A stretch of 64,000 nt of DNA from Arctopsyche grandis (lineage: Eukaryota > Arthropoda > Insecta > Trichoptera > Hydropsychidae), in the NCBI RefSeq assembly GCF_051622035.1, contig NC_135356.1, forward strand, positions 3,658,001 to 3,722,000, in the 5' to 3' direction. The translations under genes were made by a program, and so were the position numbers. Below are positions 11,701-23,034 of this stretch, one piece after another. Numbering within the stretch: position 1 is the first letter of the stretch; every line of letters begins with the position of its first letter. Under the pieces are notes generated by a model. The model saw only the letters and a program-made list of their open reading frames with translations. It made no database searches and had not been told where the DNA came from.

Positions 11701-14700
11701 ATTATACATTTAAAAACTCAAAAGGACGTCCCTTAAAATGAAAATAATAACCATATTTTAATTATTACATACCTCCTTTACGTTTCACTTACGATTACAA
11801 TTCAGGAAAAAATTTGCCTCTTATCCGATCGTTTTCATACTTTGCCATATTGCTCATTTTGGGGTCATCAATATAACTAAATGGACCCTTCGCCATTACG
11901 ATGGTGCAAAAATATAGTGGAAGATGCGTTTGAAAGTTGAATTTCTGAAAAGTGCCTGACGTCTATCCAGTTCTTAGTTTTAAACATAGATGGCGGTAGT
12001 AAAATAAAATTATTGGTATTTTTAATCAAAATAATAATTTTATATACAAATTATAGAAGAGGTATGTTTTTAAAAAAACTTTTTTTTATTAGATAAATAC
12101 ACTATCCCCGTACTGCTTGTAATATTTTGGTTTGTTTCGTTTGATATTTAAGTTTAAAATCCGGCTCTTTATTTGTTGTAAATATTTGGTGCTTTCTGTA
12201 TATTTGTGTCAAATTTAATCAAACAAAAGAAAAGGGTTTAAATAAAAATAAAATTTCAAATACATTTGTATATCTGAGGCATATTTACTCTTGTTGTATT
12301 TATCTATATAATTTTAGCTATTTAGCTAATTTAAAAACACATTCTTAATTACTTAACTCTAAAATTTTATATATAAATTTATATGCACTGTCCTTCACAG
12401 AGGTGTCTCCTCGTACCTCGCAAGAATGCATCCTCGGTCTTAGAAAACCTGACGCACTCAGGGAGGGCATTTGTATAAACTGTTTATTTAACCCTTTGAA
12501 TGCTGACCAACACCGATCGGCGTTTCGCCAACAAGTCCATGAGCTAGAAATACGTATGTAATAAAATAAACAAGAATACTACCCGCTAAGCCGTTCCAGG
12601 TAGCATTGAACATGGGTCGTGTAATCCGTGTCAAATTTCTGAATTTATAACCATAGCAGAATTTCTGTGGAAATCCCTAACTGCAGAGTATTTTAGATTG
12701 TGGCTTGGCATTTAGATTGTGAGCATTGCATTTAACAACAATGAAGCAGATGGAACTAGTTTTGGAAAAATACATTCATTAATAGACTTCTTTTGCTTAT
12801 TTAATATTGTTGCAAGATATATTAGAGAGTCTAAACACACCTTTACAAAACTCGAAATCCTCGGCGGTAGTTATCTAGGGTTTGTTTGGATCAGCTACAA
12901 TTTTTATACCTGCTTTCTATTGGATTTCTAAGTAAATCTAGTTGGAAATTTTCAGCGTGGCGGCTTTCAACAGAAAAGACGTCACCACTCAAAGGGTTAG
13001 ACATTGAGTGCTTGAATTTAAATTAAAATATTAAAACTGAGTATCTTTTGTGCCTTTGATGGTGCTCTTGTTCATTACTAATCGAGCAATATACTAATAT
13101 ATTTATTTATTTAAGTTTAGACCATTGTGACATTACAGAAGTCCCTAATGCATTAGCTACAATTTTTATACCTGCTTTATATTGGATTTCTAAATAATTC
13201 TACATAGTTGGAACTGTTGGTGAAATTTTCAGCATGGCGGGCTTTCAACAGAAAAGACGTCAGCACTCAAAGGGTTAAAACATTAGTAATTTTGTTTTTA
13301 ATTTTTCATTTTCGCTTTAATTTGGATTTATTATCCAATGGTAATGTCCAATTTAGGTTTTTTAGTGTTTTTTTTTTTTTTACTAATTGAATCTGCTAGG
13401 TACATTTGATGGTCTGTGCCTTATTAATCTGGAGACATCCATCTACTCGCCTAGTAGGTCGAATTAACCCTTCCATATACTGTGAGGTTTTTTTGCGATG
13501 TCTGCCTTAACCACTTAATAGCCATAAGCGCAGAAAAAGTCAATATTTTTCCTTAGTTTGTTATACATTCAAGAGGTAGTGTCAATGGTTGGCACTAAAC
13601 ACAAACATAAAATAATCGAATCGGTTATAATAATCCAAGTGGTTAACAGTTTCCATTTTTAGATCCTTTTTTATTTCTTCGTTTGCAACGAACCATTGGG
13701 GGGGGTTTACCAGCATTTTTTTAGAACTTTGGACTTGAATCGTTCTAGGATGTCTATGTTCCAACAAAAATCTTTAGTAAACTTTAAATGTCCATGGGGA
13801 GAGGAGGGGTAAGAGCAGTAAAATTCATACTTGCACCAAGACTTTGTATTTTATTGAAAAAAAGCTTGTGAAAAGGCAAACCAGCCGTAACGATATAGTA
13901 CCTCTGTATGTGTAATGGTTACCTGACAACTCGTTCACAGATTTTCCGTAAACCGAGGATGCGCTCCAGGCATTACGTATACGGCCATCTCTTTCTCACC
14001 CCGTCTGTTCACCAAGATCTCGTTTACTATGCCATTACGTATGCAAAAGAGACGGTCTGTGAAAGAGATGGCTGCATACGTAATGGCAGAGTAAACGAGA
14101 TCATGGTGAACAGACGGGGTGAGAAAGAGATGACCATATACGTAATGCCTGGAGCGCATCCTCGGTTTACGGAAAATCTGTGAACGAGTTGTCGTGTCAC
14201 CATGTGTAATGTATTTAAATTTTCAAATTAAGTGATTTTTTTTTTATGAATCTTCATATAATAATATTATATATTATTATTATTATCTATTCCATCATTA
14301 CTTACACTTTTCCATCAATCAATAATATAATATAACCCTTTTCATTTAATCAACATATACCTGTATATAAAAAAAATTCCCCGTTCTAATACCAATATTA
14401 GAGATTAAATAACTGCTCAATTAGCTGAAATTATAATCACATAATAAAACCATACATGTTTTGGATAGCTCTTTGTTCAATGAAATAAATATGTACAATT
14501 TTAATTCCAGCCGTGTAAAGAATGCATTTATTTGATATCGAAATTTTTACCATGGTCAGGCGCCATTGGATACGGCGATATATATTACAAAATTCTATTA
14601 TGGGTTGAGAAGTATTGCGACGAGATTTGGCCGAACAGAGAATTCGCACTGATGCCGCATGACGTGATAAAGAAATGTTTTCTGCATAACACACTGGACA

Positions 14701-17700
14701 TTGTAACTATATTCGCATCACACCATCGGCATACGCAATTCGGCAACAGTTAATTTAATTTAAAATCTTACAGGATACGGAGAACGTTCTGGAAACGGTG
14801 AATCGATGCGAGAAGCTCATGTTCGTGCTCCCCAAAGTTTCATGGACGGCAAGTATATTCCGATTCTCACTGCAACTCCTCCGAGACTGCGTCCGATACA
14901 TAAGCGCGCATCTGGCCGACGTGCTTTCAGCAGACTCGTTCTTGTCGATGGCTAAAATGGCTGATCGAGAGGCTATCAGACTGGAAGACAGGATTACGGC
15001 CGCTATTGAGCGAGCGAATCCATTACAAGTGTGCGCCGCATATGCCCAACTACACCGGCTGCTACGAGCCCCTTCCGATAGGCTGGTGTCCGAGTGGCGA
15101 GATTTATTGACCAGGCTGGCGATCCATTGCGAGGACGCTCTCGTCTGTTGCGCTTCGCAAGCAATGTCCACCTCGGCTTGGTTGTCGCTGCAGCCAGATT
15201 TGCAAGCGAGGATCACCACATATTCAGGGGTTGTAACGTCGGCAACTTATTCCAAATATCTACAGGTATATGGCAATTGAAATTTATTCAGTTTTTACTA
15301 TGCTTCAAGGTATAGGGCAGTGATGGCGAACCTATGACCCGTCGGTCAGACACTGACTCAAGTGTTGACGCGTCAGACACTGATCCAAGAAGGCTTTTTG
15401 AATGACCTACATACATGTTGACGCGTGAAAATTTTAAAAATTACTAATAACATTGAACGAGAAGTGTACCGAATTTAATAATACATTTAAAGAAATTGAT
15501 ATCTTCTTCTTCTTCATGTGCCACGTCCTCCTAGAACGTCGGCAACTAGATATCCCATTCTTATTTTGTCCATTGCTGCTCGGAATAGTGCTCGGGTGCT
15601 GAGGCCGTAGCACTGCCGAAGATTCTTTAGCCATGATGTTTTCCGCCTGCCGCGACTGCGTTGGCCTACGATTTTCCCCTGGATTATTAGGCGCAGGAGA
15701 TCGTATTTTCCGTTCCGCATCACATGTCCGAAGTACTCCAATTTACGCCTTTTTACACTTTTGAGCACTTCGACATGTTTTCCCATCAGGGCAAGCAACC
15801 TCGGCATTGGTACGATGCGCCATCCATGAGATTCTCAGCATCTTTCTGTATGTCCACATCTCAAATGCCTCTAGTTTCTTGCATGTGGCATCCGTCAGGG
15901 TTTGATATCAACTTACAGAAAATTGTTTCCGTAACGAAAGATGGTGCTCCGAAAAAATATTGGGAAAAAATATTGGTTTTATTCAGCAGCTTGAGCAAAC
16001 TATTAGACATTATCTGATTAAATTTCATTGTATAATACACCAGCAAGTTTTATGTGCAAAGCATGTTTTAAAAACATTTTTAAATGTAATTCCATTTGTA
16101 ATAAAATTCATCAACCTCATAAATGCGAGAGGTCTTTATATAAATTTTTGACGTTGACCTTCATTTTTTGCTCTTTACTTGTAAAAGTATAGTAAAATAA
16201 AAAGAAAACGTAAACCTTTTTGGAGGATCAACTGTTAAACTTTTCTGTTAACAAATCTTTGTATTTCCAAATTTATTAGTATTCTTTTTACCCCCCCCTT
16301 CAAGTGACTTCACTGACTTAATAACCCAAGGGCTAGTTTAAAAAATAATAATTAACGAAATTTGACCCACTTCTCATTGATCGCCATCACTGGTATAGGT
16401 GTCCCAAAATTCACGCAAGAAGTAATTTTGATAGAAAACACAGGTTTATAATTAGAAATTGTAATTTTTTATTGATTCATAAAGTACATAAACAGTATAG
16501 GGTTATGTATAGAATATCATATCGGGTAAATGGCCTCCACGGCCTTGTCCCTCACATACGCACTCGTTTGTTGAAGTTTTCCATGGTCGTTTAAGATAAA
16601 CCTGGCTGAATTTCGTTAATACAGCGCTCAATTTCCTTCTTCAAGGCGTGGGTGGTCATGGACTTGTTGGCATAAACCTTAGACTTCCCAAAAACCTCAA
16701 AAAAAAGTCCAACGGCGTCAAATTGCATGATCTGGATTGCCAATTCTGATCACCAAAACGGGAAATTACACGAACAGGAAATGGCAACTGCAGTAATTGA
16801 ATTAGTTAATAATTATTTTGATATTTTTTTCTCATTTTTAATAACCCTGAACTGTCAACTATCACGCTGTCTTTTAATTTCGTTGGCAACACTTTACCGC
16901 ACAAATGGCGCAAAATTCAAATGTTGCATGAATTTTGAGACACTTTTGTATATAATTTAATAATATTTTTGCAAAAAATAATTTGTACAATGCATAAATA
17001 TACCAATTTCTTGGAAAAAATTATCTTCAATTTTCTTTTTCAGAGCACAAACAAGTTTACTAGAGAGCGTAACGTTGAAAGAATCAAATACATACTGTAT
17101 TCTCAATTGGGAAATATAAACCGAGTTCCGATGAGTGCTTCTCGGCAACACTTGCCCGCTCCAACGGCTTCCAAGCGATTTTTCGTAGCTCCCGGAAATT
17201 CAATGGTATCCTCAACGAAAACCACCAATTTGGCAAATATGCGAAACTCTCATCCAGTCTTGCCCACAGCTCAAAGTATGCAATACAAAGACGTCAAACC
17301 GAGATATATGAATACTAATAAACCCATCAAAAACAAAGAAGCAAACGTTTTGCCAAAGAAGCAGATGTCGTCTCGAAACGTATCTTTGAATAGCAAGCAA
17401 TTGTGTAAACCTGTAAACTACACGTCGCCAAACGTCAACAAAAAATTAACGAAGAAACCTAATAATGTGAACGTAACAGACAATTTGAACGTTGCAAAAC
17501 AAACCCATTCGAAAAGCTACCTCAATCATAGTGTTGATAGTAGTCTCAACGGAAATAGAAAGAGCAAAGTATCAGATATTTTAAATGAAAATCAAATCAA
17601 GAAGTCGCTCACAAAAAGCGTTCCTGTTTCGTATGTATCACCGTACAGCTTTCGACCGTTGGATAGTGCGAAGCTTCAAAAGAATCCATTCCAAACTTCA

Positions 17701-18330
17701 ATTACATCGAAATATAATTACAAATCAAACGACAGGAGCAATAGGGAACTGTTGAAGACTTCCTTAACGCTTCCGGAGAAGAGTAAATCGCTTGCAGAGG
17801 ATAAGAGAAATATATCGGTGAGTGATACGGCTCTCTCTGTGGACAGCAAGAAAAATTACAGAACGGCCTTCAACAAATCACCGACATTTAAGAAATCAAG
17901 CCTCGACTACAGCAGCAGTTATTCTTCGCCCATCAGCCACTCGTCACAGAGGATCATCTCGACGAGTCCAAGGTTGAGGAAGGATAACGCGCCGCTGAAC
18001 GTGGTCAAGAGTTTAAAAAGTAACACTAAAGGGAAGAGCACACACACATTCGCCAAGTCCACTGTCAGCAGCAGCGCAAAGGTTACCAGGAAACCCAACG
18101 CCAAGGAATCCAATTCAAACTCGCAATCATTCTCAAACAATTCCAACAAGGCAAACCCGTGTGATATTATCAATATACCCACAAAGAATCAAGAATCTGA
18201 CGGGACGTCCGCCGACGACGCCACCATTTCTATGCTGATGACCCGCTCTAGGACATTCTTAAAAAGCGAACCGTCCGTCATCAGCAAGGATATCACCTTG
18301 GATGCGTCCATTGAGATGTATCCAGAGTAA
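5702..18330 (+). CDS. BTBD8-like BTB/POZ domain protein
   Basis: Eight exons: 5702-5707, 5790-5883, 5969-6104, 6495-6563, 6639-6816, 14511-14702, 14774-15265, 17044-18330; 817 aa. All phases close. Exon 1 codes only Met-Glu, and the ATG opening exon 2 is in frame as an alternative start. A BTB/POZ domain spans about residues 50-150 (GCDITIDVDG, then AHKSVL, CQYFAAMFSG, LNLEGLKELV). A BACK-like helical region follows to about 390 (HKPCKEC, LMFVLPKVSW). The single last exon gives about 428 residues of Ser/Lys/Asn-rich, probably disordered tail. The domain order and the LPKVSW region match BTBD8, whose vertebrate form has a long endocytosis-linked tail. Only one BTB domain is seen here. Intron 3 appears to use a GC donor. 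Function in this species is inferred from the family. Confidence 0.85.
6164..6466. mobile_element. Fold-back MITE, Mutator-type, copy 1 (BTB intron 3)
   Basis: An almost fully palindromic 303-bp element begins GGTTACCTGACAACTCG and ends CGAGTTGTCGTGTCACC. Flanks ATCAATAGC (6155-6163) and ATCAATAAC (6467-6475) form a 9-bp target duplication with one mismatch. Nine bp is typical of Mutator-like elements. Intron 3 would be only about 78 bp without it. Confidence 0.85.
7151..7869. mobile_element. hAT-type MITE, copy 1 (BTB intron 5)
   Basis: Begins CAGAGAAATGTTATAATAAT and ends with the inverse (ATTATTATAACCTTTCTCTG). The flanks GTTATGAT and GCTATGAT match at 7 of 8 positions, as expected for a hAT. 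A related copy lies at 45322. No coding potential. Confidence 0.7.
7483..7525. repeat. Small hairpin within the hAT MITE
   Basis: Arms GGTGGCACCAGAGAAATGT and its near-complement are separated by about 4 bases. The arm repeats the element's terminal CAGAGAAATG sequence, so this may be a tiny nested palindrome derived from the same terminus. Confidence 0.6.
8189..8741. mobile_element. Probable inverted-repeat element with nested family D copy
   Basis: GGTGACTTGCCAACAACTC near 8189 mirrors GAGTTGCCCGCAAGTCACC ending near 8741. A family D copy sits inside. No clear target duplication was found, so the boundaries are approximate. Confidence 0.4.
8451..8604. mobile_element. Family D MITE, degenerate copy
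   Basis: Shares the right terminus GCGGAATAATCACCGAACC and an internal GGCACTCGAGTTCT with copies at 24991, 31041 and 46698. The centre is shortened. Confidence 0.55.
9190..9640 (-). pseudogene. Decayed hAT transposase, C-terminal part
   Basis: Minus-strand translation near 9200-9310 gives WCPVNSVDAERYFTKYN followed by DNRTNLKKESVE, the hAT dimerisation motif. An open frame at 9409-9639 (LPLFSVLTEAQCLEGYQHFF) probably belongs to the same element. Frames are broken. A possible terminus, GCTTAAGAACCGCTG, lies near 10493-10508, but the limits of the element are unresolved. Confidence 0.55.
9850..11186. other. Intron 5 of the BTB gene, repeat-like but unresolved
   Basis: Contains possible hAT ends near 9842 and 10508. 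A 10-bp hairpin (GTGATCTCTG / CAGAGATCAC) occurs at 11017-11045, followed by (CA)n. No exon candidate is needed, because exons 5 and 6 join in phase. Confidence 0.4.
11187..11403. mobile_element. hAT MITE with perfect 8-bp target duplication
   Basis: Begins CAGTGCCGGCCTTACACC and ends CTAAAACCGGCACTG. TATGTACA flanks both sides (11179-11186 and 11404-11411). A related larger copy is at 33079-34473. Confidence 0.85.
11520..11580. repeat. Perfect 20-bp inverted repeat
   Basis: Arm TCGACCAATAGCATTTCGTA (11520-11539) is exactly complementary to 11561-11580 with a 21-base loop. It can form a strong hairpin in BTB intron 5 and may be the centre of an old fold-back element. Confidence 0.85.
11787..12010. 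repeat. Dispersed repeat family J, copy 1
   Basis: Shares many blocks with 58255-58490 in opposite orientation, for example CTTATCCGATCGTTTTCATA and CATAGATGGCGGTAGTAAAA. No termini or protein homology were recognised. Confidence 0.6.
12488..12999. mobile_element. piggyBac-type MITE (CCCTTTGA family), copy 1
   Basis: Begins TTAACCCTTTGAATGCTGAC and ends with the inverse of the family's CCCTTTGAGTGCTGACGTC end, followed by TTAG. Other copies are at 13151 (fragment), 18772, 30071 and 41557. TTAA plus CCCTTTG resembles piggyBac ends. No coding sequence. Confidence 0.8.
13000..13150 (-). repeat. LINE 3' tail, same as at 41405-41550
   Basis: Reverse complement of the 3' end of the LINE fragment at 40990, reaching GCATTAGGGACTTC. 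It abuts the MITE at the same point as in the 41-kb copy. Confidence 0.75.
13151..13278. mobile_element. Truncated end of the CCCTTTGA MITE
   Basis: Contains only the distal part, from TAGCTACAATTTTTATACC to GTCAGCACTCAAAGGGTTAA. It is joined directly to the LINE tail. Confidence 0.75.
13507..13646. mobile_element. Family F TTAA MITE, short copy
   Basis: Ends TTAACCACTTAATAGCCA and AAGTGGTTAA. An internal run from AAAAAGTCAATATTTTT to GAATCGGTT is shared with 47284-47498. Internally deleted to 140 bp. Confidence 0.7.
13917..14201. mobile_element. Fold-back MITE, Mutator-type, copy 2 (BTB intron 5)
   Basis: Same termini as 6164-6466. The flanks ATGTGTAAT at 13908-13916 and 14202-14210 form a perfect 9-bp target duplication. 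The 285-bp body is a near-complete palindrome. Confidence 0.9.
15318..16391 (+). mobile_element. hAT element in BTB intron 7 with nested LINE
   Basis: Begins CAGTGATGGCGAACCTATGA and ends GATCGCCATCACTG. Flanks GTATAGGG and GTATAGGT form a 7-of-8 duplication. Residual transposase is read at 15917-16150: KIVSVTKDGAP, then in another frame FHCIIHQQVLCAKHVL and a C-terminal Ile-Asn-Ala-Arg-Gly block, as in GTF2IRD2-type hAT transposases. Frameshifts and a nested LINE make it inactive. Confidence 0.82.
15505..15908 (-). pseudogene. LINE reverse-transcriptase ORF C-terminus, 3' tail
   Basis: Minus strand encodes the C-terminal tail of an RTE/Jockey-type endonuclease-reverse transcriptase: RRKLEYFGHVMRN, IVGQRSRGRRKTSWLKNLRQ, then a short end Gly-Arg-Gly-Thr stop. 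A (GAA)n tail follows on the minus strand. One frameshift lies near 15800. This copy is continuous where the 26-kb copy is interrupted. Confidence 0.8.
16470..16745 (-). pseudogene. mariner-like transposase C-terminal remnant
   Basis: Minus strand gives LTPLDFFLRFLG and, after a frameshift, KSKVYANKSMTTHALKKEIE with INEIQPGLS, stop, MENFNKRVRM. This is the C-terminal pattern of an arthropod Tc1/mariner transposase. Two frame breaks and stops show it is dead. Intact termini were not resolved. Confidence 0.7.
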
Positions 18331-18676
18331 TTATTACTATTTTATATATATATATATATATATAAATTTATTGAAAACGGTGTTGTAATAATATTTATAT
18401 TTTTATTGTATGTTGTTGTACTACATATATGTTGCTCAGAAATAATACTCCAGTCCAGTGAGGGTGTTTTAAGTTGGCATTTTTATCGAAGGGTGCGATT
18501 CGCTAGACAAAATTAATTAATAATTGCATCGATTGGTTTATAGAAATGTTTGCACAATTGCTCATTTCTTTTGCAAGATTAAAAATTATAGTAAATATGT
18601 ACAAGCATAGATAACGTTGGGGATGTTTACCCATTTTTTGTTGTCTAAAAATTAGTTACAATTTATACGTTACAAT
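18331..18676. other. 3' flank of the BTB gene
   Basis: Short (AT)n at about 18340-18364 directly after the stop codon. No canonical AATAAA is seen in this stretch, so the polyadenylation site is unresolved. Confidence 0.4.
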
Positions 18677-19808
18677 CAGAGCCGCTCTAAGGGGTGATTT
18701 GAAGGTGCAGAACACCTGGGCGCCAAAGCCAAAGCAAAAAAATTATATAAAAAATACATCCACATATTCTGTTAACCCTTTGAGTGCTGACGTCTTTTCT
18801 GTTGAAAGCCTGCCACGCTGTAAATTTCCAACTAGATTTACTTAGAAATCCAATAGAAAGCAGGTATAAAAATTGTAGCTAATCCAAACAAACCCTACAT
18901 CACTACCGCCGAGGATTTCGAGTTTTGTAAAGGTGTGTTTAGTCTCTCTAATATAGCTTGCAACAATATTAAATAAGCAAAAGAAGTCTATTAATGAATG
19001 TATTTTTCCAAAACTAGTTCCATCTACTTTATTGTTGTTGAAATGTAATGCTCACAATCTAAATGCCAAGCTATAATCTAAAATACTCAGCAGTTGGGGA
19101 TTTCCATTGAGAAATTCTGCTATGGTTATAAATTCAGAAATTCCGGTGTAAATCAGTCTTTATAAACATTGACACGGATTACACGAGCCATGTTTAATGC
19201 ATTTTTTTTCAATGCTACCTGGAAAAGCTTAGCAGGTAGTATTCTTGTTAATTTTTTACAAAAAACAACCCCTATCGGCGTATTTTAGGCTTGTGGACTT
19301 GTTGGTCTACAAGCCTAAAATACGAAATTGAAATTCTGCTATGGTTATAAATTCAGAAATTCCGGTGTAAACTAGTTTTTATAAACATTGACACGGATTA
19401 CACGACCCATTTTCAATGCTACCTGGAAAGGCTTAGCGGGTAGTATTCTTGTTTACTTTGTACATACATTCCGAAAAAACAACGCCATTGGCGTTGGTCA
19501 GCATTCAAAGGGTTAAAAAAAATTGAAATAAATTTGTAACATCACCGAAGTCTACGTTTCGTGTGCAAAAGTGTGGAAAAAATAGCAGCGATGGCAAAAA
19601 TGCACATGCACATTGACATGTATTCATGGGGGCATCTTGTGGGTACCTCGCTATCTCTATCTGTCGCCATAAAAAATAAAATATATATATATACATATAT
19701 TCTGATGATAAGCCAGGTGAACAATGTTTGATATTTTTTATTTTATTATAATTTTTTGGGGGAGGAAGGCGCAAATTTTGTATTGTAACTACCCTTAGAG
19801 CGGCCCCG
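18677..19808. mobile_element. hAT MITE holding a nested TTAA MITE
   Basis: Begins CAGAGCCGCTCTAAGG and ends CCCTTAGAGCGGCCCCG. Flanks GTTACAAT and ATTACAAT match at 7 of 8 positions. Without the nested element at 18772-19516 it would be about 390 bp. Confidence 0.75.
18772..19516. mobile_element. piggyBac-type MITE (CCCTTTGA family), copy 2, enlarged
   Basis: Bounded by TTAA with CCCTTTGAGTGCTGACGTC and GTCAGCATTCAAAGGG ends. The block with ATTCTGCTATGGTTATAAAT occurs twice in direct orientation (near 19117 and 19331), with a small palindrome between. This explains its extra 200 bp over the other copies. Confidence 0.85.
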
Positions 19809-20134
19809 ATTACAATCATACTAATTTAATAACACTAGTAAATATCCAGAACACTCAAGTTAAAGTGACCATCAATTTGTTGGAGAAATTTGATTTTATT
19901 AATATGTACATCTAATTCTCCGGGTATACGTGTTACAGTATCAACGTTTGAATACTGATATTTTTTAATTTTATATGCTTATTCTGAATCCGCATTTATG
20001 TACTGATACGTATACTCATTGGAATACCAATAAAATCAAATTTCTAATACAAAGCAAGAACACCACAGTCATTGACCATGTTTAAAAACGTGGCCACCTG
20101 GATTTTCAAGTTGAAAAATGAGAACCCGTGATTC

Positions 20135-20140
<6 letters not shown>

Positions 20141-20198
<58 letters not shown>
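20141..20198. repeat. (AT)n microsatellite
   Basis: About 58 bp of AT dinucleotides. It is followed by AAAATTGAATGTCTGTCTCG, the start of a dispersed repeat of a kind common in insect intergenic DNA that runs to about 20520. Confidence 0.9.
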
Positions 20199-20204
<6 letters not shown>

Positions 20205-20893
20205 GAATGTCTGTCTCGTATAGGTTCCTAAACCACTCAACCGGTTACGATGGAACTTTCAGGATTTGTTGTAAGGATGTCCGGGTAGCTTACAGTGAAA
20301 AGAAAACGGGAACAAACCTCTTAATAATTCGTAATTACGATTTTACCGACGCGAAAGTTTGAAGCGCCATTGTGTAGTCAAGGAAATGTGTTCGTTGGTA
20401 ACCACGTTACCAGTTGGTTTATGACGACACGGCATTGAAGAGACGTTGTTGAGTTCCAACCATCACTTGAAACGGGAATTGCATGCTTTATTCTGGCATT
20501 GCAAGGCATGCCGGGTTCAGCCAGTTATTAATGAAAAAAAATCACATTTCGAAATTATATAAAATAATAATGTTCGGTGAAAGCATTAGAGGAGACTATT
20601 TTTGTTAATTTTTTATCGACAGGCAAATCGAGCGATATTATGGAAGGAATGGTATATTTTTAAGAAAGAATATATCATCATACAATTTACTGGCATCTAA
20701 TTCTACATTTACGTATTTTGCAGCATCTAAAAATCTTGGTATTTCAAATTTTCGTTCTTGTGATTAATTGCTGAAAATTGTTTGAATGGGATGTTTTCAA
20801 AATTAAAAAATTTAACCAAGTAATCTATAGCTTTTATGGCGAAAACACACAGCGATGCACGTGGCATGTGGTTTTTTTTTTTTTTAGATACTT
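20199..20893. other. Intergenic, dispersed repeat then no feature
   Basis: Starts with the GTCTGTCTCG-type repeat (CCACTCAACCGGTTACGATG). A similar but diverged block occurs near 43505. No reading frame of interest. Confidence 0.4.
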
Positions 20894-21129
20894 TTAACCA
20901 CTTATTCGCCACGCGTTTTTAGAAACCGATTCGATTATTTTACGTTTTTGTTTAGTGGCAACCCTTGACACTATCTCTTGAATATATAACAAAATAAGGA
21001 AAAATATTGACTTTTTTCAATTTCATTAGTATCACAGGATATTTTTAGATGTCACTGTGAAGTAACTAAAATTAATTTCAAATCATAGTCTTTTAAACAC
21101 CGGTGCGCTTATGGCGATTAAGTGGTTAA
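20894..21129. mobile_element. Family F TTAA MITE
   Basis: Bounded by TTAACCACTTATTCGCCACG and GGCGATTAAGTGGTTAA. It shares AAACCGATTCGATTATTTTA with the 39248 copy and TCACAGGATATTTTTAGATG with the 47284 copy. Confidence 0.8.
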
Positions 21130-22752
21130 ACATGATGTCTTGCACATATTCATGGAACGCCCCGCCCCAAAATGACCCTCTGGAGTGTTTTCGGTAAAAT
21201 TGTATACTTGCTTGACAGTGATCGATAACGGTGTATCCCATGTTTGAAGAAATGTAGGAGACCACCCACAGCAGGGAGCCATTCACACGACGTGCCGTTC
21301 TTCCCTGTGTGATTTCGCCCCTTACCTTCGCTTTAGAAACAAATTTTAATACTCGAGATATGGCCAAATATTTCTACACGAGATATGCAGTTGTGAATTT
21401 TCAATATACTATTTTATTTATTTTTATCATTTTTTTGGGGGATTTACTACACACCCGGAGAAATAACACTCAAAACTGGAGCTGGGATACGACTAGCTGA
21501 CTCCGGGTCAAAACGGTAGGGGTGGCAACCCTACATATGTATGGCATATGATAATGATTGTGACTTAAAACAAAGCTTAACCTTCCTCAATTAAGCTATG
21601 AACTGATATAATTTAATGCTTACCATTAATGAAATCTTTGGGTTTTCTGTTATAATTCAATCATATATCCAATTGTAAATTATTTTATTTTAGAAAATGA
21701 AAGATAATGTTTTTGCGCTTTTTTTCGTGTTAAACATTGCTTTACTATCTTTAAGTTGATGTTATTATGAATTTAAACGAAATTGTTGAAAGGTTAATAA
21801 AGTATGTAGAAAAATTTCGCTTATCATGAAATATGATCGCTAATGCTAATAAAGATAAGGATTAGTAATTCTCAGATAAAAATAGGAATCACCTCACAGA
21901 CAAGAAACAAATTTTATAACTGAACTTTTATACGTATATATGTATATTTGGATTAATTTGACTAGTGAGGGTTAAAATTTTATAAAATTAAATGTCAAAA
22001 AAAAATTTTTGGAACATACTTTGAATTTTATCAAAAAAAAAAAAAAAAACAACTGTCCTCAAAATATTCTAAATATTGCATACATATATTTATGTAGTTA
22101 TTGTGCACATTTAATTAGTTGGAACATAAAATTTTACATTATTTTAAGAGACGCTGTGCCTTTGTTTCTTTACATTAAATAAGTATGCAGCACTGGTTAG
22201 TACCATTTTATAAAAAGAATATATTATACATTATATATATATATATATATATATATTTTTTGCAAACTGAAGTGATACATATATATATATAATTTTAATC
22301 GTTTGAGTGTACTTTAATTTGAAACTTTTGATTTTAGACAAATAATGATACGTATGTATCTTTTTAATGTAGACAGAGAACTTTGATAGATTAATTTAGT
22401 ACGTATGTATATTTAATATTTTAAAAATGCGTGCTTGTACAATGTACTTAAATACATGTTATTATAATGTGTTTTCTAGTCCATAAAGTTAAAACAACAC
22501 GACACCGTATGACGTACATATGTATGTAGTAACGTGGTTTGTACATCTTGCACATTCCATGATTTTTATTACATTTTAAAATAGATTTACATACATCATT
22601 GTAGGATTATGTATTGACATTTTTCGTTGTGTCATATTTTTAAATTGTATTGACAAATTGAGATGTGATTTTTTATGCATAGTGTTTATTTTTTGATATT
22701 TGGCTTGAGTACTGTTCTTTTTTTACTTAATATTTCTGTGATAATTATCTAT

Positions 22753-22755
<3 letters not shown>
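21130..22755. other. Intergenic, no gene recognised
   Basis: AT-rich. A lone hAT-like end (GGTGGCAACCCTA) lies near 21520, a poly(A) run near 22030 and short (AT)n near 22230. No supported coding sequence. Confidence 0.4.

Positions 22756-22830
<75 letters not shown>
22756..22830. repeat. (AT)n microsatellite
   Basis: About 75 bp of AT dinucleotides bounded by TAATAGATAATTA-like arms, so the tract sits in the loop of a short inverted repeat. Confidence 0.95.
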
Positions 22831-22835
<5 letters not shown>

Positions 22836-22914
22836 GATAATTACATTCAGATCATATTCCAAAAATATATTTACATATTTGCATTCCTGCATCTGATTTA
22901 ATATATTGTATTTG

Positions 22915-22973
22915 AATGACCGTGAAAAAGTCGAAAATATTCGTTTATCATGCATACATATGTAAAACGGTTA

Positions 22974-23034
<61 letters not shown>

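Noticed and set aside
14755-15219. 154-codon minus-strand frame opposite the BTB exon
   Set aside because: It is the shadow of exon 7, whose plus frame is spliced in phase and matches BTBD8.
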